Source: Straminergon stramineum (Eukaryota; Streptophyta; Bryopsida; Hypnales; Calliergonaceae). Taken from it: 64,000 nt of DNA. The translations under genes were made by a program, and so were the position numbers. The notes beneath the pieces are model-generated. The model had not been told where the DNA came from. It made no database searches and worked only from the letters and a program-made list of their open reading frames with translations. Of the stretch, positions 12,801 to 25,687 are shown piece by piece. Location of the stretch: the NCBI GenBank assembly GCA_963920665.1, contig OY987271.1, positions 21,145,350 to 21,209,349 of the forward strand. Direction: 5' to 3'. Position 1 is the first letter of the stretch. Each line of letters begins with the position of its first letter.

Positions 12801-13107
12801 GACATTGGTGTGTTGTTTTAGACATTGTAGTGGACATTCTGTATCTCTCTCTTATTGTAGTGTTTTATCATTTAGTTCTAATAGTATGTACGGTGGTATT
12901 ATGTGCAATCAGGTTGAAAATCTTCCATCAACGGGATCGTCGTCTCGCGCCAATCGAGTGACAAGGACCTTGAAGCCAACACCAAAGCCAACACAAGTGG
13001 TCACCACTGTAAAGGCTACGAAGGGAACCATGCAGCAAGTGCCCAAATCCAATCCCCCTACAAGAGGGAGGCAGTCCAAAAAAGGAGAAGCATCACGGAA
13101 GAAATGA

Positions 13108-14691
13108 CCATTGAGGTGTGTTTTGATTCTCTCAAAAGTATGGATATGTGGCCAGTAGGCCTTCAGTTGTTTGTTTGTCCATTGTCACTAACGTCCAGCG
13201 TTTGTTTGTAGGACTCCTTCTATCCATGGAGACCTCGCCTTCAACGCTCAGATGTTTGCTTAGACATAGAGGACGCTTCACGCAACATTGTGAGAACTTC
13301 TTGGTGGCACTATTTCATGATTATCTAAACGGGTTTAGTGTCTATCATATTTTTTGTGGGGCATGTTGTGCTATATTACCTTTTACAAAAGCTTTGTTCT
13401 CCTCCTGGAGATTTGTTTTCCTTGCAACACTTTATCGGTATATGAATATGATATTTTTTGTTTGCCTAGAGGTTCCTCCATTCAGTGGTGCATGTATTTC
13501 AAGTATTGTGATTGTGCTAAGCTCTCTTGCTATGCAATGTCATTCATTGATATAGTGTAAAACCAACTTTGGTAAATACGTGCCATGCCAGAGCGTTGTT
13601 TAGGTCTCTTCAAATGTGGGCACAATGTCTAATGTTCAACGTCCTCACGATCATTGCAATGTTGCACCGCATTGTTTTGATGTCTAAACGTGTGTCTACA
13701 AGCGCACATAGGAATGCACCATGTGGTTAGGTAGGACATAATCCTAGACCCCTTCAATTCAGTGTCAATGTCTGTGAAGTCTACAACATGTCTTCATTCA
13801 CATCTCATAGTGCACATTGCTATCACATCTAAGCTTGCCCTAAACGTGGAAGCATCAAAAGCTATGCATGCATGTCATTAAACCTAGCCCTATAGACGTC
13901 CTGAACATTGTCTACACAGACTTGTGCTTGTCAATTGCCTAACTAGTTAGTGTCATTTTAGACATCCCATGCTCAAACCCAATCTTCAAGGACGTTGGTA
14001 TGAAGCATGCACACGTTGTCTACAATGATTTGTTACTTGTAAAAATGTTGTACATGTGAATGTTGACATCCAACGCGCCACACGTCTAGTAGAAAATAGC
14101 ATGAACATGTCCTTAACCATGTCAAATTCCCCACTGTGAAAGCCTCAGACGACACAAATGGCGTTAGAATCAACGTGCTTACCAGCAGTGCATGTTCCGC
14201 ATAAACATTGTCGTTAACATAGGTATGTCTAGGACAACATCGTGTTAGACATTTTGATGTCTGAAAAGACATCTTTCATACGTATGTAGAAAGCTCCAAA
14301 AGAGGCTTCTCCATGCACCAAAATTGTCCACGTCAGCATTCGAAGATGCCACGTCACCTACTATTGACTCCCCGGTCAATGTACACATCAGATGCCACAT
14401 CAAATGCCACATCACCAAAATTGGATGGATGAGAAAATTGCCAACCTGGCTGCCTGTGCTCACTTGGCACCAAATTTGTAGCCACATGGCAGAGTTCTGG
14501 CACCCGTTGACTAGTGTTTTTTTGGATGTCCGGTGCTTAGCATGCCGCTGTCCAGGCTAATTCTTGGATGTCCAACCCCTATTTTTGCAGACACGATGTG
14601 ATTAGACACCTACATCGACATGCCTAATGTCTGATCGGACGTCTGAGTGTCTAAATTTCGCAGTCGGGCGACTGCGTGTTTTCTTCTAGTG
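13108..14691. repeat. Right flank of the CACTA element with subterminal repeats and terminal inverted repeat
   Basis: Beyond the accessory gene there is no ORF I trust. At 14340-14500 lie copies of GCCACGTCA and GCCACATCA, mirroring the left subterminal block. The terminal inverted repeat ends at 14691 (TTCTTCTAGTG). The three bases after it are AAA; without the left end the target-site duplication cannot be confirmed. The subterminal block is closely similar to that at 23500-23720 in the second element of this family. Confidence 0.8.
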
Positions 14692-16114
14692 AAATGGCTC
14701 TTGAAAACCCTACATAATTGAATGCAACAAAAATCAATAGAGTTTTGCAAACAAAGTTTTGAGAAAAAAATTGTAACAATGACGAGAGAAAAAACAAACC
14801 TTGCACAATATTTCTTGCCAAAGAGCTAGCATACAATTTATACCCGACAAAGATTTGCCTCCCACAATATATTCTGGCTTGTCTTCGAGATGTATGGCAT
14901 CATTTTGACTAGCATGGCAATACAATTGGTTTGTTTGAAATGCTAATAGGTTGATTGAGACAAGCTTTAAAATATTTAGGAAGATTGTAGCCTCTTCTTA
15001 CACTTTGTTCTTTTTCTAATGTATTCCTACACTCTTTTCTTTGATGTTTAGTATTTAACCCCTAAGCGCTCCACAAGCCAAAATATGGCCTCTCAATTTT
15101 GAAAGGTTGTATTTGTTTGACTATTATAATCTTTTTGACGGTACTGTCAAATCATTTGTCCCTTTTTTTGCAACTCTGGGCTTCTTTCTACTACCAATCG
15201 GTACAGTCAATTTTTGTGGAACTTGTGTAGATGATAGTTTGAGTGGAATAAGTTCAAAAGGGTCTAGATTTTGGTAAATATGCATAGGGTGCTTAGTGGT
15301 TAAGAAGGCAGTTTCAATAGAGATGTCCATGCTAGAAATTTTACCACTAATTCCTTAGGGCTACCTCCATTTCATCCATATGACAATATAGAGTTGACTC
15401 TCAAACAACCAATGGGAATTTAGTACTAAAATTGTCTTGTTTCGATCATTTTCATTGACACCTTGTTTCGATGAGCTCCCAAATCCAAAAAAAATTGAAA
15501 TAGTGTGTCATTTTCTTTTACTCTTAAAATGATGTAGTTAATATGATGCATGTTTCAATTTGACAAGATATTCAATTCATGAGCATTTTTTAGAGACCTT
15601 GCAATGAATGGTAGTACAAAGGAAATGATAAGATTTTGACAATATTGAATTATCCCTTGAACTCTTGTTCTATTGGAAGAATCTGCAAGCCACGTCAATG
15701 AAGGTCAAAGCACATCTACAACATGCATACTTGAAATATTGAATTATACGCGTTATAAACTTTTATAGGTAGTCATCAATGTTATGGACGTATAACCAGT
15801 ATTCTAACATAAATGGAAGATATTTTCATTATTTAAATTTTTTAATCTTCTAATCATGTTAAAAATTCAAAATAAATATATATTTTTTTCATATTTAGTA
15901 TTAATATCCAATTTAAGGTTCAAACTAAAGTACACTATGTTGTTGCCACAACCAATAGAAGCATTAGTCACAGTACTTTTCATCATATCTACATCTAGTA
16001 GAGATTAAATGGTTGTAGTAGTAGGTATCTCTAGGTCTCTTGCTTTTCATTTTTCTTAATAAACTTTGGTAGCCATAAATACTTCAAAATTCCAAAACTT
16101 TTCTACCCTAGATC
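14692..16114. other. AT-rich intergenic DNA between two CACTA elements
   Basis: No gene, RNA gene or clear repeat could be supported here. Short ORFs of up to about 68 codons look random in composition. Confidence 0.5.
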
Positions 16115-17335
16115 CACTAGAAGAAAATGAGGTTTTTTGTGACTGCAAAAAGCAACAAGTTTTGAGTTGCATAGGACATTTTGTGACTGGTGCTAATTTG
16201 GATCCCCCAGTTGCAATGGACAAGTTGTACATGGGATTGTAGTTGCAAGTTGTAGTGGCCTACTTAGAACTTCATCGCTGAACTTTTTTGATGTGGTTGC
16301 TTATGTGTTACTTGCTGTGACGTGAAGTTGGTCATTCAATTGGAGAGTGTGCAACTTATTGCCAACTCATTTGCGACTAATGTATGACTTGTTTGCGACT
16401 CATTTGTGACTTCATTGCAACTTGTTTATGACTCATTTGCAACTTGTCTAGGACTTGTAGATTGGTAGATTTTGAAATTTTAATCTCAAGGATTCATAGA
16501 TTTGTAGATTTGAGATCTATCTTTTTTTAAATTTCAAAAATTATAATAATAATATTTAATAGATTTCATTGGTTTCAAAAATTCTACAATTTCATAGGTT
16601 TTAAAAAATTTTGGATTAAAAATATTTTTAGATTTCTATAGAATGTAGAATCTACAAATTGTTGAAATCTACACACTATAGAAATCTACAAAATATAGAA
16701 GTCTATAAAATGTAGAAATCTTTGAATTCTATTGACAAAATTCATTACATTAGAACACAACAACTTACATGTCTTATATGTCCAACCTAATGGTACTCTT
16801 CACAATTGATATGGTACAATTGATATAAGACAATCGGGAAACGACTAAAAAATGACTAATTAATAACTTTGATACAACTAGGAATTGACTAGTAATTGTC
16901 TAAAAAACAATTAGAAATTGACCAGGAAACAACTAGCCTCGTTTTAAAATTGTCGTTGCTTTCTAGTCATTTCCTAGTCGTTTTTTGCTATAGTAAATTG
17001 ACATGGTGGATTCCACAGAGCATAGACTTGTCTACATCAACAACTATGATGAATATTAGATGAAGAATAATTCACATTCATTCTGAATTTGAACTTTGTT
17101 ACAACTCTCGTAATCCTACACTTCATTCTATGATTGCTATGCAACTAAAACAATGTAATCACTTCATTCTACAATTACTTTGCAACTAAACATTGTACTA
17201 TTGATGTATAAAAATGATGTCAAACAATTAGGTAAGAATTTGGTGCAAATAGAGAGGGCTACAATTGCAAGATAGTTGTATACGACACTTAGTTGCATTT
17301 CAATCGGTTGTGACAGACAAGTTTTTCTTCTAGTG
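16115..17335. mobile_element. Complete non-autonomous CACTA element, 1221 bp
   Basis: The left tip CACTAGAAGAAAA starts at 16115 and the right tip is its exact inverse (TTTTTCTTCTAGTG ending at 17335). Both ends are flanked by the same three bases, ATC (16112-16114 and 17336-17338), the 3-bp target-site duplication expected for CACTA transposition. The inside has no coding capacity. It carries many short repeats of TTGCGACT/TTGCAACTTG type (16140-16460) and GACTAG/CAACTAG type near the right side (16850-16990). It must have been moved by a transposase encoded elsewhere. Confidence 0.93.
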
Positions 17336-17338
17336 ATC

Positions 17339-19866
17339 CAAACATAACAAATCAAACTTATTACAACCCTCTTTCAAGAGTTTTTCAATGGTACCAAGAA
17401 CATGGCCACTAGACATGGTTTAGAAGATTTCATTGCATCAAAAAAAAAAACTTACAAACAAACAAAACAACTTATTTTCATGTGTAGATTTTTATGTTGG
17501 AATGTAATAACTGTTGATCATTGCCAAACAACTAGTAGAAAAATTGGGACTTGTACACTAAGCTTGGAATGGGATTGGAAAACCATCAAACCTATAAAAT
17601 ACAAACAACAATAGTACTAAGTCACAAGATAAATCCCAAGGAATTAATTAGAACTCCATCCTCTTATCTATCTTATGCTACCACACCTCCTTTGGAAGTT
17701 CACATTGAACCTGTGGTGAATGGAATCAATATGGCTCAATTGAATATCGGATTTCATTTTCCATGTTTATAAAACTTGATTTTGAACACGACATATATGC
17801 ATTAAGCTAACAAATGTGCAAGGTTTCAAAAATCATATAAAAAATGAGAAGATTGAAGGAAAGAAAAACTTAGCATTAGTTTTCAAATGAAAACATCTCT
17901 AAATTGAAAGCTGCATTGTGTTGATTCAAAACAGTTTTGCTTCTTTTTCCATCCTTAAATTTTTTAATGGCTCACAGTTTCTTAATGAATAATGACTTTT
18001 TGATAGGCAATGCATCTTTTAAAGCATTTCTGGTATCAAGGGTCACTCAATGTTGTTACTATGAGTTTTTTTCCTTGAATCTTTACTTTCATTTGCAAAA
18101 ACATTCCATTGTCCAAAATGACTTTAGTTTAATATCTTGTGTACAAGTTAAATCCAGACATGAATGAAGTATTTGTGGGGATGTATGATTGAATCCCTAA
18201 GAATTTTCAAAAATAAAATATTACAAATATTTTTGCTCATGTATATGAAAGATGCAACTTATTGTGTCATAATATCTTAAATTCACTTAAAATTCCCAAA
18301 TGTTTTAACTTTTGATTCGAAAGATCAAAGACCTATAATAAATCACAAAAGCACTACAATTGCCCCTCTATTCTTAAATAGTTTGTAGTAGCAAACATAG
18401 ATTAAACACGTGTGCATTGCTTGAAATAAAAATATTGTCATAGTCCCTCTGCCCTAATATAATCCCATTGTTTCATTTGAAATAAGCTCACAAGCCAACA
18501 ATTTGAAATAAGCTCACATTTTCTCACAAAGCAAGGTTACCATATGCTTTGTGAAGGAAATCTGATGTTGAATATTTTATAGAAATCTTGACTAATAATG
18601 AGCACTTTATTCATGAAAAATTATTATTTGAATAGCCATTTCTTAAGAGCAATTTCAATTTAAACTAGTGGATATAAATTTTTTTCCCATATAACCAATC
18701 TACTTGCATTCCAATTATTTATTCTATAGTTTGCATTTTGCATTTTGGCAAGAGCAATATTTTTTACAATTATTACAAAACAATGGTTCAACTTCTATGC
18801 ACTCCTGCTCAGAAGTAAGACACCCACGTGAGATACCTTGAACCTCTCTAAATTACAATCACCATGAACTTGAACTGTCTCGGCTCCACCATTAGCATAC
18901 AATAACTTGGAAGGTTGTATCATCTTCTACCTAGTCATTCCCTATGTGAAGACAACTATTTTCCAAAAATCACTCCAAAATGGTGCTTCCAAGATAAACA
19001 TGGGCCAAAGAGCCAGGTCTCATTGATGATCGATGGATGAGAATGTTGTTTTCTGTTCATCGCAATGTGGATGGTTTGAATACTACTTCAATTATGAAAT
19101 GATACTACCTATGGTTTGGGACGGGGGATAAAACCATCGAAATACTTGGCCAAGATTAGGATTCAAGTGCAAAATTCAAAAACTCACATGCTAGTGGATC
19201 CATTTTATATATTTGTATAAGTTCAACTGTTGACGTGGAGTTCCCATAGTTTGAGAACTCATGGGAACTTGCAAGTTGCAATCTCCTAGACTAGCTAAAT
19301 TCTTTCTAATTAATGTACATGTCTTAATTTTAATATAATGCCCCTCCCTACAATGTTTGAGAAATTTGCATATAAGAGGTTTTAGGATTAGAGGTGACAT
19401 GAAAAACTAGAAATTGTACACACTAAATACACTTTCAAAAATCTTAAGTTCAAATGAAGAACTATCAATTTCACTATACAATCCACCTTGCAATTGTTGA
19501 AATGCAATTTCTTTGATAAGTAGGAAATTGCAAATAACTCCAAATCAAAACTTGCATGTTTAAATTTTTTATAGTGAAAGTCATGAAAACACTTTACACT
19601 TTACACTAGGACCATTTTTTAAGCAAATGGATAAGTGCAATCAATTTTTTTAGATCTCAAAATCAAGTAAATTTAGCAAGCTTGTCTAAATAATGGAAGC
19701 AATCTCACAAAGGCACAAGGTACTATGCACTAATGGTACATATATGCCTTTGAGGACCTCTCAAAAATCAGGTAATAAGGAATTTATAGTTTACATTTTC
19801 TTTCAATTTCCTATTTACTTGTATTTAAATTTTTTTTAAAGAATGAAAATTAAGTTCATTTGTTTT
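17339..19866. other. AT-rich intergenic DNA without recognised genes
   Basis: No gene could be supported. There are only short ORFs of up to 76 codons. A small direct repeat of AATTTGAAATAAGCTCAC occurs twice near 18478-18520. A stretch at 17640-17770 is open for about 70 codons but matches nothing I know. Confidence 0.5.
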
Positions 19867-21824
19867 GAACACTATAAGAAAACTATGTTTTTTCTGATGT
19901 CTAACCAAAAACGTAGCGTGTCCAAGGTGGACATGCTATGTCTAGAAAAACATTGAGATGTTTATTGGATGGATGCAACAAAAGTGTAGATTTACGTGGA
20001 TGTTGTAGAAAATAGAGGAAAATTATGGTCACATGTAGGTGCTACCAAAAACAACTATGTCCTCAAAGACATGACTACAGACATAATGATGTTCCAAAGA
20101 TTGTCTTAGAAAACAATCGTTGCCATGTGAGCATCCTTGGTCCATTTTAACTATGGGTAAATTAGTAGAAGTTACTGTGGTCTAGGAAAAAATGGTTGCC
20201 CAAGGTGAAAAAAAAGATAACGGGCAGACAATTAGGGAAAAAAGATGATGTGGCATATGATGTGGTAGGTGAAAAAAGATGATGTGGAAATTCGTTGATG
20301 TAGACATGAAAATGATGATGTGGCATGTCACGTCAACATACAAGTTCCACCCATGTCATATTTGTCAGATGTTCTTGTGGACATCAATTGGGACGTACAA
20401 ACGTTTCTAAAGACATGAAGTTGTTTCTAAAGACATTAAGACATTTCTAAAGACATTACTTTTGGCATCATCATCTCCAACTCCCTATAAATATGATTTA
20501 ATAGCGCATATTGTCCAACGTGCAATTCATTATGTCTGAGCAAATGGCCTAACCTCCATCAAATGAAGAAAGGCATTTTTAGCAATGTTCACATGACTAC
20601 AACATGGCCTTTTACCTACCTTCTAGCAATATAAACGTCTATAAAAGAGTGCTTTCATGCATACCATACAATTTGACAATTGTTAGAAACGACCATACTC
20701 ATTGTAAGTATCTTGTGTGGATTTTGTGAACCCAATTTCTTCTTTGATGTATGACAATGGACATGGATGCACAAGAAAACATTAACATGAATGTGGATGA
20801 CAAATCCAAACAAGATAAACTATTCATTTTGTGCTCACAAATGGTGCAATTCATTACATTTTGACTATGAATTACAAGGTCCTGCACTGAACCCACCTCA
20901 GACAATTCAAAAAATGATAGTGGGTACAAGCATACTTCAATTCAAGTACCCTATAAAGGTCATCACACAATAGAAACTTGTTTGCCTCAAGTAGAATACA
21001 ATATGGAATCACCCAAAAAAATTGTCATTAATTGATTAAAGTTGTTCATTTGATTCTTGTAACCCCATTCAAGACTCTATCATAGTGTCCATTTTTCACT
21101 CAGGATTCAAAAAGGAATATAATTATGTAGTAGAAAGTGTTTTCAAATCACTTTATTGGTTTATAATGTTTTAATAGCCAATTGTAGTAATTTATAACTT
21201 GATATGGGATATTTAACTATTTTTTCTTATTTTTCAAATCTTGTTCAATATCACAAGGAGGGAATATGTTTAAAAGGAATTCAAAATTGGATATTCTTTT
21301 GGATTTCATTATTAAAACATGAAAAGTGAGTTGCAAAGTAATAAATAGGCAAAAAATCATGGTAGAATTTGTGTATATGTATATTTTCTATTGACATAAT
21401 ACCAAACTTTGCTAAATTCTAATATATATGAAAATGAAAGATTTAATAAGTTTTGATTCATGAAAATGATTTGACTATATGTGTTTTTATCAATACCAAT
21501 GTTTTTTAAAAATTACTCTTATTTCTATTTATAAAATAGGCTAATTGAAGATTGTTTCATTCATGATTCTTTAGTTTTTGGCTTCTGTATTCCCAGTTTG
21601 CTTGTACCATAGTTACATTTTCATATGAGCAACCCTCCTTGTTTAGATGATGTTAGACCCAAGTCACACCCAACATCCACAACTTCTACTTTTGTCACCT
21701 AATGAATGTTTTCAAGACAACGGTCCTTATAGGAGATATAGAAGTAGAAAAGCCACCCTATCCTTTAGAGGTTTTGTGTAACATTTGCAAGCCATTAGAC
21801 ATGTATGTGAAGGATGTAGACGAG

Positions 21825-22640
21825 CTAAACTTCAACCTTAAGAATTGTGATGTCGCCTACAATAACAAAGTAGGCTCTTCTTTTGTCTATGGGATGCCAC
21901 ATTGGGTCCTCAATTTGTTGCATTGGTTGTAGTCCATCAAAGTCTTTGTCATTTTGCAATTGAACCATGCTTGGGGGCAATTGGGTAGAGTGTAGTGCCT
22001 TCCATCTACCTCTAACCTCTATTCGGCACAAAACTTTCCAACCACTTAGATGTGGGTCGTTGAAGAACACTTATTGGCAATGCCAAAAAAAATGCAAATG
22101 AGTCAAGGTGGACCTTCCCGTATATTTGATTGAAGTTTGACAAGTTGAAGTTGTAACTATCTCGTTGAATGCTTAGGAATTCAGCATCTCTTGTCCCCCT
22201 CATGCAATTGTATAGCAACATTGTAATGTAGTGGTTTCTATAATCCAAGACAAAAATTTCCTCAATGTATTTATATACTTGTGGGTGGCTTCTAGTGACA
22301 TGTTCACATGTGTTTAATGAAATTGGTGGGTGAAACATGCTATTGCACTTGAGTCATAGGTGATGAGACCACCTTTTAAGCTACAAACAAGAAGATGCAT
22401 TCCATGACAATACATTTGAAGAGGCAATGTCACATTCCACTATAGGGGACCTAGGGGTTGTATGTACTACATTCTGTTATCTTCCAATGGATGTCCAAAA
22501 TGTTCATCTTCCTTCACCATGAATGTCAACTACTCCCCTAAAGGTGGGAATTTTACTTAAGGTAGATAACAAACAACTCTTTGTGGTTGAGAGTGCCTTG
22601 ACTGCAAAGAAAAAGCTCCACGCCACTTCCATCTCTAGGT
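21825..22640 (-). pseudogene. Decayed 3' part of a CACTA transposase (DUF4216 region)
   Basis: Minus-strand frames read YKYIEEIFVLDYRNHYITML, then YNCMRGTRDAEFLSIQRDSY, KVHLDSFAFF and, after a frameshift near 22060-22080, FFNDPHLSGWKVLCRIEVRG. These align with the last exon of the transposase at 970-1822. Further upstream (22300-22640) are remnants such as MYCHGMHLLV with stops, again matching that exon. This is a fossil of the same gene and cannot be functional. Confidence 0.85.
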
Positions 22641-23024
22641 CTTTGTCAAGATATATTCCTTACATGACGCAACGCTTGGTATTGTTTAGAGCATTAGTTT
22701 AAACAATTGCATGCAATACCTTGACACCAATATGAGGGCTATAGATGTCTACACTGATGCTCTTTGATTGGTGTCCATGTTTGCAAAGACAACTACCTAC
22801 AAAGTCTACTTATATATTTGCATTGATACCAACATCATAGGAAACATCATGTACTTTTGATGTTTTCTATGCCGTCTCAGAAAACATCTAGACATTTCAA
22901 TGTGCTTTGAAATTCTACTTGTAACAATTCCTACGTTTTTCATATCCCATATTGTTTGTCTAACTGCCTACCACCCACTAGTATAAAGAGGTCGTCTTGT
23001 CCTCTCCATATAATCACATCAAGT

Positions 23025-23205
23025 GGTTTGTAAAGCCATGTGCTGTATTATCCAAATATGGTGTATTTTGTATGGCATATTGTATATGTTGTATAGTATA
23101 TGGTGTATTATATATGACATGTTGTATTGGACATTATGTTGTATAATTTTTAGTATGTATTGTATATTGTATTTGAAATGTTGTATTGTATATTATGAAA
23201 TATGA
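23025..23205. repeat. TGTAT-rich low-complexity tract
   Basis: A run of imperfect TGTAT/TATTG units with almost no other words, inside the 4-kb CACTA element. Any ORF across it is a by-product of the repeat. Confidence 0.6.
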
Positions 23206-23848
23206 ATGTGCATTATGTAGGACTTGTGTAACTGTCTATATTGACATCATGCTGAACATTGCATCCAACCACATGAATGTTAAAGGTGACATGATTATGT
23301 TCTTCTAAATCATACTGGACGTTGCAAGAGGTATTGATGGTGAAATATGGACGTCTACAATGACATCCCAAATCATCTAGATATTTAAGTTGATGTCTTA
23401 ATAAACGTCTGGACATATACATTAACGTCTCAGAAAACGTTTGGATGTCTAAATTGATGTCTTCAAAAAAAATATTAAATTTCTTAAACAACAAGAAAGT
23501 GTGCTAACGTGGCATGCCACATCGTCCTTCATGGATGCCACATCACTTATTTTCCCGTCGCCACGTCATAGACTGGTATGGATGAAAAAACCTCCTACAT
23601 GGCTTTCTACGCACGCGTGGCACTTAGGTGGTAGCCACATGGCGACCTTATAGACCCTGTTGACCTATGTTTTCTATGATGTTTGGTGGAAAACATCGTG
23701 ATGTCCAGCCAGATTTTCGATGTTTTTGGCACGTCTGCACAAACACAATTTTTTGGACACCCACACAAACGTCAGAAAACATCACGCACAACATGCCAAC
23801 ACAAAATCCTAACATAAAAAAAAAAAACCCGGGTTTCTTATAGTGGAA

Positions 23849-25687
23849 GTTTTACCCCAGACGTTCAATTCAAATTTTTAACATAAAAACATTGGAAATT
23901 CAAAATTTGTAGTGCAAAATTTTTAAGGTATGAAGATTCAAAGTACATAATATAATCATGTAAGGTGCAAAAAAACTTATTTTGTTCACTTTGAACACAA
24001 TATCTTGCAATTTATGTCATCAAAGTTTTTGAAATTTCTTAAATACATTCTTATACTAGTTTAATGTAAGATCCTATGGTTAGATATGAAAAATAATCAA
24101 TTCTTTAAGATTTTTGCTCTTTGCAATAGAAATGATAGTTTTGAATGGTTTTTGATGAAAAAAGGGCCTTGAGACATTAGGGGTTAAAAGGGTAAAGGAC
24201 TAGATTCATTATCAAATGGTCACACATCATGTTTGAGCAAAAATTAGATAATTAAATATTTGAATATCAATCCTATATTTTTGTTATTTAAACTATGAAT
24301 TGTCTATTACTATAAAAAAATTTCATTTGTTATGTGAAACATTGATGTTATTATAACTTTGTAGCAAAAAATAAAAATAATTAAATAAAAATAGCAATTA
24401 CAATCCAATTAGTTTGAAATTTTTTCAAGAGATACAAGTTGCAATGGAGAGTTTTTACAAGCAAAATATCCTTGCCAATGACCTTTAAATTCCACTATCA
24501 AGCTATATTTATTCTTTTATATGGTTGGTGTATCAAAATTTGATGCTTTTACTTGTGAAAAATGTATTTTCTTTTGCAAATGATTTTTTTCATTATTTTG
24601 ATGGAAAAATAAAAATTTTGTATTTAAAAAAAAGTGAAATAAAATTATAAAAATTAGAATATATATAATTTGGAATTTTTACCATGATTGAGGTTAGAAT
24701 GGTAAATAAATTTTGTAATTTCAATTTAAAAATCATTTCAAAACAAAAGAAAAACATACAATATTTTTTCAGTTTGATTCTAAGACATTGATTTTGCAAT
24801 TGCAATTATTCTTTCAATTTTTTATTTTAAAAAAATCAAAATAGAGTAGAATCAAAATAGAGTAGAATCAAAATTTGTCAAACTTTATTTTCTTAGTTGT
24901 TTCGAGAGTTACAATCAAGGTTGACTAAGGCACATGCACTTTTTGGATGTGTAGACCTTTAGGGGTTAATCAAGACAAATTCCCTTTCCAAAGGAAAAAG
25001 GTAGAACAATCCATTGTGATTAGAAGACCTATAGTGGATAGTTAGACACCTACGGAATGAACTCATTATGAGTTTTTTTTAATAAATGAGATTTGGGCCA
25101 CAATCAATGTTTTAGGTGACAACAAGAGAGTGATTAGTGACCTCGTGAGAAACTTCCAACTTTTCAATGTAAATCCATTGTAGAAATCAATTTTTTTAGG
25201 CTTTTCATGTTAAAAAATATTGTGAATGATTTAGGTGAAGAAGATGACCATTATGGATATACATTTTGTTGGTTTTGGGATAATCTCGAGACTCTTTTGG
25301 ACATTACACTTCAAAAATTCATAACAAATTCATACTTTGTTGAATAATTATAATTTCAATTGCTCTCAATATTTCTCACACTAGTCTTTTCGTGGGAAAA
25401 AAATTAAACAAATTCAGAAATGGCATGAGGGCAAACTCCTAATTCTGACCACAATGGGCTATTTTACCTCAGTTTGTTCAATCTGAAGATTTAGTATACC
25501 GGTACATCTCTTTACAAATGGTCCCACTATCATACATTATGTACTTAAAGCCTCATTGTTGTTTATTCGTGATGTACTAGAAAGTGCTAGAGAACTCATG
25601 TAAGCTAATGCATCCAGTATCCAAATACTGTAAATACAGTGCACCCTAATCCCTACACCCTGCCGCCTTGATGCCATTCATTTGGTT
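23849..25687. other. AT-rich intergenic DNA with one dispersed repeat copy
   Basis: No gene is seen. At about 25420-25475 lies a phrase containing CTAATTCTGACCACAATGGG that also occurs, inverted, at 34082-34148 and, partly, at 34550-34596. A 15-bp direct repeat (AAAATAGAGTAGAATC) occurs near 24838-24870. Confidence 0.5.

Larger units (their letters stand above)
8146..13107 (+). pseudogene. CACTA element accessory gene (second ORF), six exons, three in-frame TAG stops
   Basis: My exon model is 8146-8427, 10473-10837, 11122-11429, 11593-11870, 12053-12757 and 12913-13107. The acceptors end in AG, the donors begin with GT, and the phase is kept throughout (2133 nt, 710 codons plus stop). The product is hydrophilic: a basic stretch (LRRSSRLHN) in exon 1, a K/R-rich then acidic region in exon 2 (KKCRARMAQEEVEESDPED), a serine/aspartate patch plus a conserved-looking block NPYGKAAEYLANDVKSF in exon 3, a WTVKGGLEINPGW block in exon 4, and a basic tail ending GRQSKKGEASRKK. 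I do not recognise a Pfam family. The position and charge pattern suggest the element's second, DNA-binding protein (a TnpA-like role), which is inference. In-frame TAG codons at 10635, 11832 and 12443 interrupt it. The exon 1 start is the ATG at 8146. Intron 1 is about 2 kb and contains repeats. Confidence 0.65.
1..14691. mobile_element. Large CACTA (En/Spm-type) DNA transposon, left tip outside the window
   Basis: The right terminus is seen directly: the sequence ends in TTCTTCTAGTG at 14681-14691, the reverse complement of a CACTAGAAGAA tip, the CACTA hallmark. The left tip is missing. The first ~290 bases match the left subterminal region of the related element at 19870 (a conserved block with CCATGGGTAA-like sequence, a GGGCAG-rich stretch, then repeated GACGTGGCA/GATGTGGCA motifs). 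By that comparison the true left end should lie roughly 200 bp upstream of base 1, which is an inference. Inside are a TNP2 transposase gene (minus) and an accessory gene (plus), transcribed away from each other, with a 49-bp tandem array between. Both genes carry in-frame stops, so this copy is probably no longer autonomous. Confidence 0.9.
19870..23845. mobile_element. Internally deleted CACTA element, 3976 bp, same family as the large element
   Basis: The left tip CACTATAAGAAA begins at 19870 and the inverse TTTCTTATAGTG ends at 23845. GAA flanks both sides (19867-19869 and 23846-23848) as a 3-bp target-site duplication. The left subterminal block (about 20120-20350, GGGCAGAC and GATGTGGCA motifs) and the right one (23500-23720, GCCACATCA/GCCACGTCA and GTTGACCTATG) are close relatives of those of the large element. 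Only the last transposase exon region remains inside; the TNP2 core and accessory gene are missing. Confidence 0.92.

Noticed and set aside
12326..12805. 159-codon minus-strand ORF
   Set aside because: It is antisense to exon 5 of the transposon accessory gene, whose splice sites and phase are consistent on the plus strand.
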